Virus record (IMG/VR): IMGVR_UViG_3300009181_000055
Coordinates: 1-64,000 of that record
Reading direction: 5' to 3' (one strand)
From: a virus
DNA length: 64,000 bases
Each line of letters starts with the position of its first letter. The first letter of the stretch is position 1. The translations under genes were made by a program, and so were the position numbers. Positions 50,716 through 60,600 of the stretch are shown piece after piece. The notes beneath the pieces are model-generated. The model worked only from the letters and a program-made list of their open reading frames with translations, ran no database searches and was not told the origin of the DNA.

Positions 50716-52413
50716 ATGTCATTACATTCAATTTTAAACGAAAGCACATCAGCTGTTCGTAAACAAATGGACGAGACCAAAGGCCTAGTAGGCAAATGGG
50801 CAAAAACCGGTTTGTTAGAAGGCATCACTACCGAGTACGATAGACACGGTATGGCCATTATGCTTGAAAATCAAGCTAAACAATTAGTAACAGAAGCTAA
50901 CTCAACTGGTACAGCAACTAACTCAGAACAATGGTCAGGCGTTGCTTTACCTTTAGTACGTAGAGTATTTGCTGAAATCGCAGCTAAAGACTTCGTATCT
51001 GTTCAGCCAATGAATTTACCATCAGGTCTAGTATTTTACATGGACTTCAAATATGGTTCAGCTCAACCTGGTTTCATTAACTCAACTTCTGGTAATAGTA
51101 ACTCATTATCTAGCCCTGATTCAGGTTACCAAAATAACTCTGTATTCGGTGTAACTAACACAACTTCAGATCCAAGCCAAGGTTTATATGGTGCTGGTCG
51201 TTTCGGTTATTCAATTAACAAAACCACTGCTACTATTGACGCTTCTGGATCTTATTCTCCAGACGCTACTAAAATCAAAATTAGCTCTGCTTTAAGCATG
51301 ACTGCTGATTTAGATTCTGATGAATTTAACTATGACAGCAAATTTACTGCAGCTTATTCTGCTTCAATTGCTGCTGGTGCATTCAAGAAAATCACTGTTG
51401 CTGCTGCTGCTTTAACTAACCCAGATTTAGAAGGTGTTCGTGCTTACGCATTATCAGGTTCTAGTGTTGGTCATATTGCTGCTTATTTCCCACAGTTTAC
51501 TAAAAACGTAAATGACACTACATTTACATTTATTGTATCTGGTTCTATTGTAGCTACCGCTGCATTAGCCGCAGTTAATGTACAATATCAAAAACAACCA
51601 ACAGCAGCTGCTCGTGGTGACTTTGAAGATACTGCAGGAACAGGAACAGACATCAATATTCCAGAAATTAATGTTGAATTGAAATCTGAAGCTATTGTTG
51701 CTAAAACTCGTAAGTTAAAAGCAGTTTGGTCTCCAGAATTTGCTCAAGATTTAAATGCTTACCATTCAATTGATGCTGAAGCTGAATTGACTTCTATGTT
51801 ATCTGAATATATCTCTCAAGAGATTGACTTAGAAATTTTAGATATGTTAATCCAAAATGCAGTGACTACTGAATCTTGGTCTGCACAATTAGGATTTGAA
51901 TATAACTCTTCGACAGACAATTTTGCTGCTTCTAGCAACGCTGCTGCTCAAGCTTATACTCAAAACACTTGGTTTCAAACTTTAGGTACTAAGTTACAAA
52001 AGGTATCAAACAAAATTCACCAAAAGACAATGCGTGGTGGTGCAAACTTTATGGTTTGTTCTCCTGATGTTGCTACTATATTAGAATCTATCCCAGGATA
52101 TGCTGCTGATACTAATGGCGACAAAATGCAGTTTGCAATGGGTGTACAAAAAGTAGGTTTATTAAATAGCCGCTTCACTGTATACAAAAACCCATATATG
52201 ACTGAAAACGTTATTTTATTAGGTTACCGTGGTTCTCAATTCTTAGAGACTGGCGCTGTATATGCTCCATACATTCCATTAATTATGACTCCATTAGTGT
52301 ACGATCCGACTAACTTTACTCCACGTAAAGGTGTTATGACTCGTTATGCTAAGAAAATGGTTAGACCCGAATTTTATGGCGTTGTTAAAGTTCATGGTTT
52401 ACACTTAGTGTAA
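50716..52413 (+). CDS. major capsid protein, gp23-like
   Basis: 565 residues, close to T4 gp23. The N-terminal propeptide MSLHSILNESTSAVRKQM precedes GLLEGITTEYDRHGMAIMLENQAKQLVTEAN, with several LxE-type sites at which gp21 could trim. Core signatures: WSGVALPLVRRVFAEIAAKDFVSVQPMNLPSGLVFYMDFKYG (~76-117) and the C-terminal TPLVYDPTNFTPRKGVMTRYAKKMVRPEFYGVVKV. Forms the hexameric shell. Transcribed with the scaffold and followed by a strong terminator. Confidence 0.96.
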   Translation: MSLHSILNESTSAVRKQMDETKGLVGKWAKTGLLEGITTEYDRHGMAIMLENQAKQLVTEANSTGTATNSEQWSGVALPLVRRVFAEIAAKDFVSVQPMNLPSGLVFYMDFKYGSAQPGFINSTSGNSNSLSSPDSGYQNNSVFGVTNTTSDPSQGLYGAGRFGYSINKTTATIDASGSYSPDATKIKISSALSMTADLDSDEFNYDSKFTAAYSASIAAGAFKKITVAAAALTNPDLEGVRAYALSGSSVGHIAAYFPQFTKNVNDTTFTFIVSGSIVATAALAAVNVQYQKQPTAAARGDFEDTAGTGTDINIPEINVELKSEAIVAKTRKLKAVWSPEFAQDLNAYHSIDAEAELTSMLSEYISQEIDLEILDMLIQNAVTTESWSAQLGFEYNSSTDNFAASSNAAAQAYTQNTWFQTLGTKLQKVSNKIHQKTMRGGANFMVCSPDVATILESIPGYAADTNGDKMQFAMGVQKVGLLNSRFTVYKNPYMTENVILLGYRGSQFLETGAVYAPYIPLIMTPLVYDPTNFTPRKGVMTRYAKKMVRPEFYGVVKVHGLHLV

Positions 52414-52438
52414 TCGCTGAGGCTTAATCGTTAAGTTT

Positions 52439-52468
52439 GAAAAGGGGTTAGTAATTAGCCCCTTTTCT
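52439..52468 (+). terminator. strong hairpin terminator after capsid gene
   Basis: GAAAAGGGG (52439-52447) pairs with CCCCTTTTC (52459-52467) around an 11-nt loop. The 3' arm itself carries TTTT. A late-motif copy follows 24 nt later. Confidence 0.8.
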
Positions 52469-52490
52469 ACTGATTAAAAGGAACGATCCT

Positions 52491-52500
52491 GATATTTATT
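52491..52500 (+). promoter_or_regulatory. late-motif site GATATTTATT
   Basis: Exact motif between the capsid terminator and the ATG at 52515 (14 nt). Confidence 0.58.
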
Positions 52501-52514
52501 AGAAATAACTTATT

Positions 52515-52769
52515 ATGGATAAACTTAGAAAAGCCGTTCAAAAAATGGTAAAAGAAGAAATGAGCAATATGTTACCGGCGAAGGAACATGATCATGAAGC
52601 TGCAATGGCCAAAGCAGAATTGCGTGCTATGATAACTAACGGAGCCACATTATATAAAATGATACAAGAAGGGCAGGAATTATCAGGATGGGTATCAGCA
52701 TATATTACATTGGCATCAGATTATATTAATAGTGTACATGAATACATGGTAGAAGATCAAAGTAAATAA
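52515..52769 (+). CDS. small helical protein, 84 residues
   Basis: MDKLRKAVQKMVKEEMSNMLP is a basic amphipathic start; the rest is helical with ELSGWVSAYITLASDYINSVHEYM. It stands first in the post-capsid unit, before PhoH. I recall similar short proteins next to the capsid gene in marine phages, without function. Confidence 0.55.
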   Translation: MDKLRKAVQKMVKEEMSNMLPAKEHDHEAAMAKAELRAMITNGATLYKMIQEGQELSGWVSAYITLASDYINSVHEYMVEDQSK

Positions 52770-52792
52770 ATTTTATATTAAAAGGTTATATT

Positions 52793-53476
52793 ATGGAATC
52801 ACCTAGTAAATTAAACAATTCAGAAAAGAGAAAACCAAAAGGGCCAGTTAAATTTCATTTAACATTAAATGAAGAACAAAAAACTGCTAAGGCAGACATA
52901 TTAAATAATACCGTTACTTTATTAAAAGGTCAAGCAGGTTCCGGAAAAACACTATTGGCGTGTCAAATAGCATTGGATATGTTTTTTACTCGTCAAGTTG
53001 AAAAGATTATTATAACTCGTCCTGTCGTTGCAGCGGCCGATGACATTGGGTATTTACCAGGAGGTTTAAAAGAAAAAATGGATCCATGGTTAGCTCCAAT
53101 TTATGCCAACTTATACATGTTGTACAATAAAGAGACAGTCGATAAGATGGTCGAAAGCCAAGACATTGAGATTCTGCCGTTCGCGTTTGTACGGGGAAGG
53201 ACATTTGTTAACGCAGTGGTTATAGTAGACGAGGCACAAAATGTTAATGGCAATCAAACAGAAATGATTGTAGGTCGTTTGGGTTTAAATTCTAAAATGA
53301 TTTTTTGTGGAGATACTTCGCAAATTGATTTAAGGAATAAAAAAGAATCTGGCATTGATTTCTTTAAAACGCTAGAAGCACGAGTACCAGGGGTAAAGGT
53401 AATTACTTTACTTAAAAACCACAGACATCCAATTGTTCCGGAAATATTAAATGTATATAAAGAATATAATTCATAA
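52793..53476 (+). CDS. phoH: PhoH-like P-loop ATPase
   Basis: 227 residues. Walker A LKGQAGSGKTLLACQIA (~45-61), IIITRPVVAADDIGYLPGG-type segment (~78-96) and Walker B VVIVDEAQNVNGNQ (~142-155) with FCGDTSQID are diagnostic of PhoH. Common in marine phages and proposed to have helicase/RNA-related activity; the role is unproven. The TAATG stop overlaps the next start. Confidence 0.93.
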   Translation: MESPSKLNNSEKRKPKGPVKFHLTLNEEQKTAKADILNNTVTLLKGQAGSGKTLLACQIALDMFFTRQVEKIIITRPVVAAADDIGYLPGGLKEKMDPWLAPIYANLYMLYNKETVDKMVESQDIEILPFAFVRGRTFVNAVVIVDEAQNVNGNQTEMIVGRLGLNSKMIFCGDTSQIDLRNKKESGIDFFKTLEARVPGVKVITLLKNHRHPIVPEILNVYKEYNS

Positions 53477-54108
53477 TGGCAGACATATTAGATAATCACT
53501 TTGGAGCGGCAATGCAACAGTATCTACCTAAATATGAATTAGGTAAAGTATACACGTTTAAAGACACGTTTAAATCAATTAATGAAGGACCAGCAGTTAA
53601 GAAACTTCGTATATTTGACTTTGACGATACTTTGGCAAAAGTGAAATCAAATATATATGTTAAAAATAACGGAAAAGAATTTACTTTAACTCCTGCAGAA
53701 TTTGCAGTATATAAACCTAAAAAAGGAGATGTATTTAATTTTAAAGAATTCAATACTGTTATTAAAACTGCAGTACCTATTCAAGCAAATATAAAGCTAC
53801 TTAAACAAGCTGCTGAGTCTTCAACGACTAAGACAACGATATTAACTGCTAGACTATTAGGATATCCAGTAAAAAGATATTTAAAGAAATTATATAATTT
53901 AGACGTGTATGTAGTTCCTTTAGGGGACGGTAATCCACAGAAAAAAGCAGACTACATAGAAAAAGAAATAAAGAAAGGATACAATGACATTGTGTTTATT
54001 GACGACTCTTATAAAAATATAAAAGCGGTTGAAGCGCTTCAGTCACAATATCCCGAGATTAGTTTAAAGGTTATACACACAACAGAAGCAGAACACATTA
54101 AATTTTAA
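53476..54108 (+). CDS. HAD-superfamily phosphatase
   Basis: 210 residues. Motif I LRIFDFDDTLAKV (~44-56, nucleophile Asp), motif II TTILTARLLG (~117-126), and motif IV DIVFIDDSYKNIKAVEAL (~173-190) define the HAD fold. The layout resembles 3'-phosphatase domains of phage polynucleotide kinases or acid phosphatases, but no kinase domain is fused. The substrate is not determinable. Coupled to phoH. Confidence 0.82.
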   Translation: MADILDNHFGAAMQQYLPKYELGKVYTFKDTFKSINEGPAVKKLRIFDFDDTLAKVKSNIYVKNNGKEFTLTPAEFAVYKPKKGDVFNFKEFNTVIKTAVPIQANIKLLKQAAESSTTKTTILTARLLGYPVKRYLKKLYNLDVYVVPLGDGNPQKKADYIEKEIKKGYNDIVFIDDSYKNIKAVEALQSQYPEISLKVIHTTEAEHIKF

Positions 54109-54113
54109 CTAAT

Positions 54114-54713
54114 ATGATAACACCAGACAAACTTAAAGGACATATTCCTGATGCAGTTATTGCACAAATTCCAGACACAGCAGCAAAGTTTAATATCACT
54201 AACACTTTACGTTTAGCTCATTTTTTAGCTCAATGTGGTCATGAAAGTGGTGGCTTTAAAGCGGTATCTGAAAATCTAAATTATTCAGCAGATGGTTTAG
54301 TTAAAATCTTTGGTAAATATTTCAATGCTACTACAGCAGCTGGATATGCTCGCAATCCAGAAAAAATAGCTAATAAAGTTTATTCAGCTAGAATGGGTAA
54401 TGGAGATGAAGCTTCAGGAGAAGGATTCAAATTCAGAGGTCGTGGATATATACAATTAACGGGTAAATCTAACTATTCATTATTTGACAAAACGGTTGAA
54501 GATGATATTTTATCAAACCCAGATTTAGTAGCTACTAAATGTCCATTAGCTTCAGCAGCATTCTTTTTCAACAACAATAATCTTTGGTTAATTTGTGATA
54601 AAGGAGCAGACGACGCTACCGTAACTGCAGTAACTAAAAGAGTTAATGGCGGTACAATTGGATTACCTCATCGTATTAAACATTTCAAAGAATATTATTC
54701 TTTACTAGTATAA
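54114..54713 (+). CDS. GH19 chitinase-like endolysin
   Basis: 199 residues. LAHFLAQCGHESGGFKAVSENLNYSADGLVKIF (~39-72; catalytic Glu in GHESGG) and GEGFKFRGRGYIQLTGKSNY (~102-121) are the GH19 lysozyme pattern. No signal peptide is seen, so release would need a holin or similar. It hydrolyses peptidoglycan glycan strands at lysis. Followed by a clean terminator. Confidence 0.92.
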   Translation: MITPDKLKGHIPDAVIAQIPDTAAKFNITNTLRLAHFLAQCGHESGGFKAVSENLNYSADGLVKIFGKYFNATTAAGYARNPEKIANKVYSARMGNGDEASGEGFKFRGRGYIQLTGKSNYSLFDKTVEDDILSNPDLVATKCPLASAAFFFNNNNLWLICDKGADDATVTAVTKRVNGGTIGLPHRIKHFKEYYSLLV

Positions 54714-54734
54714 TATTAATACATATTAAGTGAG

Positions 54735-54762
54735 AAGGTCCAATTGTTTTTGGACCTTTTTT
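54735..54762 (+). terminator. hairpin terminator after endolysin
   Basis: AAGGTCCAA (54735-54743) pairs perfectly with TTGGACCTT (54750-54758), loop TTGTTT, then TTTT. Confidence 0.88.
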
Positions 54763-54770
54763 ACTGTAAT

Positions 54771-54780
54771 GATATTTATT
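54771..54780 (+). promoter_or_regulatory. late-motif site GATATTTATT
   Basis: Exact motif 9 nt after the endolysin terminator and 17 nt before the neck-protein ATG at 54798. Confidence 0.58.
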
Positions 54781-54797
54781 AATAAAGATATACTATC

Positions 54798-55955
54798 ATG
54801 GCAGTACAAATTCCAATATGGCCGGGTTCTAGTAGTTTTACTACAGGATCAACTCCGTTTCAATTTTTTGATACAGATGCGACATTTGCAATACACGCAG
54901 ATAAAGTTGCATCATGGTGTGGGACTCGATTAGGATGGCCTTTAAGTGATATTGAACTTCAATCTAAACATTTCTATGCTTGTTTTGAAGAAGCCACGTT
55001 AGAATATTCTAATCAATTAAATCAATATGCTATTAGAGATAATTTATTTAATTTACAAGGAACAAAGACAGGTACTAATTTAACAGCAAAACCTGTTAAT
55101 CCTACTTTGGATAGATTAATTAATATATCTAAGAACTATGGAACAGAAGCAGGATCGGGTGGATATTTAATTTACAAGTCAGCTTCAGTAGCAGTTACGA
55201 CTGGGCAGCAAGTATACGATCTAGCTAATTTTGTATATGAAGGAGCCGGAGACAGCACAAAGACTGTAGAGATTAAAAAAATCTTTCATGACAATCCTCC
55301 TGCTATTACTAGATACTTTGACCCGTTTATAGGTACTGGATTAGGCTCTCAAACAATGTTAGAAAATTTTGGTTGGGGTAACTATTCACCAGGCGTATCA
55401 TTTATGATGATGCCCATATATGCCGATTTATTAAGACTTCAGGCTATTGAGTTTAATGATATGATTCGCAAGTCAGCTTATAGTTTTCAAGTAGCTGGGA
55501 CTCGAGTTAAAATATTTCCGGTACCGACGTATGATTATACAATGTATATTGAATATATCACTACAGAAGACAGAGCGGCAGAAGCTTATGCCTTTGCATC
55601 CGGGTCAAATGTAGTAGGAGACTTTTCAAATGCACCCTACGAATTACATACATACGCCAACATTAATCCAGCGGGCAAGCAGTGGATATTCAAGTATACC
55701 CTGGCACTAGCTAAGGAAGTGTTAGGCAATATACGCAATAAATACAGCACTGTTCCTATACCAGGAGCAGAAGTTACATTAAATGGAGCTGATTTAATAG
55801 CACAGGGGCAAACGGAAAAAGAAGCGTTGGTTACTCAAATAAGAGAAAACCTAGAAGCAGTATCTCGTCAATCACAATTAGCTAAAATGACAGAGGAAGC
55901 AGACAATATGCAGTCTCAATTAAATAAGGTACCAATGGTAATTTATATAGGATAA
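54798..55955 (+). CDS. neck protein, gp13-like
   Basis: 385 residues. TFAIHADKVASWCGTRLGWPLSDIELQSKHFYACFEEATLEYSNQLNQYAIRDNL (~29-83) is the conserved front of gp13-type neck proteins, and KYTLALAKEVLGNIRNKYSTVPIPG (~298-322) the conserved back. It completes the portal vertex and binds gp14. The TAATG stop overlaps the gp14-like gene, as expected for the T4 order 13-14-15. Confidence 0.85.
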   Translation: MAVQIPIWPGSSSFTTGSTPFQFFDTDATFAIHADKVASWCGTRLGWPLSDIELQSKHFYACFEEATLEYSNQLNQYAIRDNLFNLQGTKTGTNLTAKPVNPTLDRLINISKNYGTEAGSGGYLIYKSASVAVTTGQQVYDLANFVYEGAGDSTKTVEIKKIFHDNPPAITRYFDPFIGTGLGSQTMLENFGWGNYSPGVSFMMMPIYADLLRLQAIEFNDMIRKSAYSFQVAGTRVKIFPVPTYDYTMYIEYITTEDRAAEAYAFASGSNVVGDFSNAPYELHTYANINPAGKQWIFKYTLALAKEVLGNIRNKYSTVPIPGAEVTLNGADLIAQGQTEKEALVTQIRENLEAVSRQSQLAKMTEEADNMQSQLNKVPMVIYIG

Positions 55956-56485
55956 TGGCATTATTTGGAGGAGAAAGAGACATATCTTTATTTAGAAATA
56001 TAAATAAAGAACTAATTCATCGTATCATAGATACCGAGGTGCTAGTTTACAAAATAAACTTAGTAGCTACGGATACTAATTTATATGACGAGTCTGATAA
56101 TAAGGTTTATGATGCTCCGACATTAATTCCATGTTTAGCTAATGTAGACGCTCAACAATGGACTTCTGAAGATTATGGATCCGACGTTACTCAAACAGCA
56201 ACATTTGCTTTTCTTCGTGATGATTTAGTTGATTTAGATATTTCAATAGAAATTGGAGATACTTTAGAATATCGTTCAAGATTTTTTGAAATTGATGGAA
56301 TTGAAGAAAACCAAAATTTTGCAGGTAAAAATCCTGACAATTGGTTTGGTGGGTCAACTCATGGTTATAGCGTGTCTATTATATGTCAAGCACATATGAC
56401 TCGTCAATCTAAACTTAATATTGTTAAAACTAGATTTGGTAATTCAGAAACAATTAAAAATAAAATATTACCTAAAAATCTATAA
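55955..56485 (+). CDS. neck protein, gp14-like
   Basis: 176 residues, shorter than T4 gp14. RNINKELIHRIIDTEVLVYKI at the start and IEIGDTLEYRSRFFEIDGIEENQNFAGKNPDNWFG in the second half match the gp14 pattern. It joins head and tail together with gp13. Both ends overlap neighbours by one base. Confidence 0.78.
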   Translation: MALFGGERDISLFRNINKELIHRIIDTEVLVYKINLVATDTNLYDESDNKVYDAPTLIPCLANVDAQQWTSEDYGSDVTQTATFAFLRDDLVDLDISIEIGDTLEYRSRFFEIDGIEENQNFAGKNPDNWFGGSTHGYSVSIICQAHMTRQSKLNIVKTRFGNSETIKNKILPKNL

Positions 56486-57648
56486 TGAGGCCACTTAAAC
56501 CAAATAAGACAGAATCTACTTTTTCTTCCAATAAAGAAGTAAAACGTAATGCTACAGGCGAAGATTGGAAGCGAGATGGTACAGTTAAAGATGTGTCTAT
56601 TGCTTTATATGACGTCGACTATGCAGTTAAATGGCATTTGGAAAATATTATCAATCCAACATGTATAGAAGATAATTCTGTTATTACAGTGCCTATTTTA
56701 TTTGCAGCAGGAGAGAAATGGGCGTCAGTACAAAAGCATGGATATTTAAGAGATAATCAAGGAAGAATACTTACTCCAATGATTATGATTAAAAGAAATT
56801 CAGTATCTAAAAGAGAAGACATTCAAGATTTAAAAGTTTTAGAAACTGCAGACGCTCGAATTACTTTTGAAAGAAAGTATACTAAGGCAAATAGATATGA
56901 TAGGTTTTCTTTATCTCAAACTTCGCCTATTAAAGAATTTTATTCCATAGACGTTCCAAAATTTGTGCAAATAGAATATGAGCTTTTAATTTGGACTAAT
57001 AACTCTATTCAATTAAATGAAGTTGTAGAGCAATTAATTTGGTTTGATGGTAAAGCATTTGGTGATGCTCATAAATTTATAACTCACATTGACCCTCCTT
57101 CATTTGAATCTGTAAATGCCAATGGAGATGATAGAATTGTGCGAGCTACTATGGGAATGAGAACAAAGGCTCATATATTAAATACTCATGGGCCTAATGC
57201 TCCTGCAATGTATAAACTTAATCCAGTTAATAAAATTGTAACTGCGTTTGAAGTTGATATGACATTTGAAACGACAACATCGAGTACGGGATTAAGCCCT
57301 ATGACAGTTTTGTCGGGACCGAGTATACCAGGTGGAAGTCAATCTGCAAATCCAGCAAATATTAACGCTGCGTTGGTATATATTAATTCAAATACACAAA
57401 AAACAGGAACCGTTACTTCAACTACTTCAGCAACATTTGCTTCTGGTTGGTTAGCAGCTCCGTCATCATTACCAAATACAAGTATAGATAATTTTATATT
57501 TTATGTCAATGGAGTTTTATTAGAAAGAACAGCAATAGTATCTTTTACTCAAAGTAGTAATGTAAGTACTTTAATTATTGATGTAGCACAATTAGGTTTC
57601 ACATTAGCATTAACAGACGAAATAGTCGCAATAGGAAAATTCATATAA
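56485..57648 (+). CDS. tail completion / sheath stabiliser protein, gp15-like
   Basis: 387 residues. The middle part shows the layout of T4 gp15: VITVPILFAAGEKWASVQ, ILTPMIMIKRNSV, a hydrophobic YELLIWTNNSIQLNEVVEQLIW, and DDRIVRATMGMRTKAHIL. A Ser/Thr-rich C-terminal extension (~265-387) is beta-like and not typical of gp15. Gene order 13-14-15 supports the call. It caps the tail and binds the neck. Confidence 0.68.
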   Translation: MRPLKPNKTESTFSSNKEVKRNATGEDWKRDGTVKDVSIALYDVDYAVKWHLENIINPTCIEDNSVITVPILFAAGEKWASVQKHGYLRDNQGRILTPMIMIKRNSVSKREDIQDLKVLETADARITFERKYTKANRYDRFSLSQTSPIKEFYSIDVPKFVQIEYELLIWTNNSIQLNEVVEQLIWFDGKAFGDAHKFITHIDPPSFESVNANGDDRIVRATMGMRTKAHILNTHGPNAPAMYKLNPVNKIVTAFEVDMTFETTTSSTGLSPMTVLSGPSIPGGSQSANPANINAALVYINSNTQKTGTVTSTTSATFASGWLAAPSSLPNTSIDNFIFYVNGVLLERTAIVSFTQSSNVSTLIIDVAQLGFTLALTDEIVAIGKFI

Positions 57649-57649
57649 A

Positions 57650-60600
57650 ATGTCATTAATAGCAGGAAGACAAATATCAGGTAGTGTTGCAAGTGCAAGT
57701 TATGCACAAACTGCATCATTTGCTTTAAATAGTAGTGGAATAACAATTGACACCGGTTCATTTGCAATTACTGGTTCAAATACATTTAATGGTAATCAAA
57801 CAATAAATGGTAGAACAATTATAACAGGAAGTTTACAAGTAACAGGAAGTGTAAATATACCAAGTATAACTGGTTCATTACAAGGTACATCATCATACGC
57901 TACACAAGCTATAAGTTCATCGTTTGCAGCAACCGCATCTTATGTAGTATTAACTCAAACTGCAAGTTATGCTCAAAATGCTCAAACTGCTTCGTATGTT
58001 TTTCAAGCTGTAAGTGCATCATACGCTACGACTGCATCTTATGTTGCTAACGCTTCTTCATTTCCATACACCGGAAATGCAATTATAACAGGAAGTTTAA
58101 TTATAACAGGATCAACTATCTCAACATTAGGATTTACAGGATCATTATTTGGAACGTCAACTACAGCTTCTTATGTTCAACAAGCAGTAAGTAGTTCATT
58201 TGCTACATCAGCTAATACAGCATCTTACGTTACAACAGCTCAAACAGCTAGTTATGTTTTACAAGCAGTAAGTGCATCATACGCTTTAACAGCTTCGTAT
58301 GCAGTAAATGCCTCTTCAACACCTACTTTTCCATACTCAGGAAGTGCAATAATTACAGGATCATTGTTAATATCAGGTTCAGGATTAACTGTGATAGGTA
58401 ATCAAATAATAAGCGGTTCAATAACATTTGCTAGTGGAGCTCGAATAACATCAACTTATTACGGCAATGCTTATCCTGGATATATTGATATTGTAGCAGG
58501 AGCACCGGGTGGATTTGTTGAATTACTATCATATAATCAATCATCTTCTGTTAACGTTGATGATTTTAGTGTGTATATAACAACAAACTCAAGCTCACTA
58601 TTTAATTTATGGGAATTTAAAAATAATGGTAGATTAGTAGCTCCTAGAGGAATAGAAGCTACTTCATTTACTGGATCACTACAAGGTACAGCTAGTTATA
58701 CTAACCAATCATTAAGTAGTAGTTATGCATTAACAGCATCATTAGCACCTAATTATGTACTTACAATTGCAACTAGTTCAATGTCTGTAGCTACTGCGTC
58801 ATATGTATTGCAAGCAGTAAGTAGTTCATATTCAACAACTTCTTCCTATGCATTACAAGCATTAACAGCTTCATACGCTTCAACATATGCTCCTGTATTT
58901 CCATTTACAGGCAGTGCAATTATAAGTGGTAGTTTAGTCGTAACAGGTTCAATATTTAGTCCATTAGTTAACGGAGCAAGTACAGCAAGTGGAACTTTAA
59001 CTTTAGCATCAACTTCAAATGCAACTAAGGGCAAAATACTATTTGGAACTTCTGCTTATGATGAAGTGAATAATAGACTAGGATTAGGCACAACTTCTCC
59101 TGCTTTTGATTTTGATTTAATAAAAAGTGTACCTGCAAGTTATGTTGGCGCAAATATTCAAAACACAAATGCAACAGGATATTCATTTATAGAAGTTTTA
59201 GGTGATAATAATACAACTTATTCTTCATTAAATGCTTTTAATACGGCAGGTGGTGTAGGAACTTTTTATGATAATAATACAGCAGGTGTTGCAACTAACT
59301 CACCAACTTTGTCATTTTTAACAAATGAAAATGCAACAGGTGGATGGGTATTAACAGCAGGAGGATATGGTTCAGGAAGCGAAAAAGCAAGATTCACAAT
59401 AAATGCAACATCTTTTAAACAAGCCGTTACTGCATCAGGGGCTATAACGCAATTTACTTTTACAAACGCAGCCAATACCAACCAAACCTTATCAACTAAC
59501 ATACCAAACTTCAAAATAACAGGAGCGAATAAGCAATGGGCAACAGGAACTTTAGCAACTCAATACTTCAATTACTTTAGTGCTAACACGGTTAGTTTTG
59601 TTGGAGCGAGTACAGCGACTAATGTTTATGGTCTATATGTAGAAGCATCAACAGCAGGGACTAATGCAACTATAACTAATAATTATGGAATGGGCATTAA
59701 TGGTGGGTTGATACTAACTCCAATAGCCAGCCAGACTGGATTAGTTATTAATGGTCAAACTAATTCAGCAACAGGAATAACATTATTTAAAATAATAAAT
59801 AGCGCAGGTTACACCGCATTTACCATTGATGATTCTAATTTAATTGCTAAGTTTTACGGCGGCGGCGGCATTGCGAACGCATCAATATCATCAACTGCAG
59901 ATGCTACCGTTGGTATAGGTCAAGCAACTAAGCAAATATCATTCATAACTGATAGCGCAGTAAGGTTTAAAGTAACTGGAGCAACATCAAGTGGAGCAGT
60001 TCCTAGATTTTTATTTACCCCAGCAAATCAAACTGGAATAACTGCGAGTACAGAAACACCAACTTTACAACAAGATAGCTCAACTCAAACTTACGCAACT
60101 GGAGCTGTAACAAATCATCGTGACTGGTGGCTAAAGACCACAACTTTGGCTGCGGCAGCAGCAAGCACATTCACCAATGTTTATGGTCTCTACGTAGAAG
60201 CCCCTACTGCTGGAACTAATGCTACAATAACAAACAATTACGCTGCTGGGTTTAGTGGTAGTGTTCAAATACTAACAGGTGGTTTAAATGTAACAGGTTC
60301 ATTAAACGTAACCGGTGGGATTACAGGTTCATTACTTGGTACAGCTTCATTTATAACAGGATCTATATTTACTAATGGAAATCTAGCATTAAGTGCTTCA
60401 AACTCACAAACCGCTTCGTATGTTTTTCAAGCTGTAAGTGCATCATACGCTACGACTGCATCTTATTATAGTGGTAGTGTTATAAGCGCTTCTTACGCTA
60501 TTTCATCTTCGCAGTCGCAAAATTCAATTTCTGCATCTTATTCAATAACAGCTTCATACGCTTCAACATATGCTCCTGTATTTCCATACACCGGAAATGC

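Noticed and set aside
57978-60600. CRISPR-like array because of regularly repeated sequence
   Set aside because: Repeats are in frame, imperfect, protein-coding (ASYV / TGS units) and without spacers of constant size.
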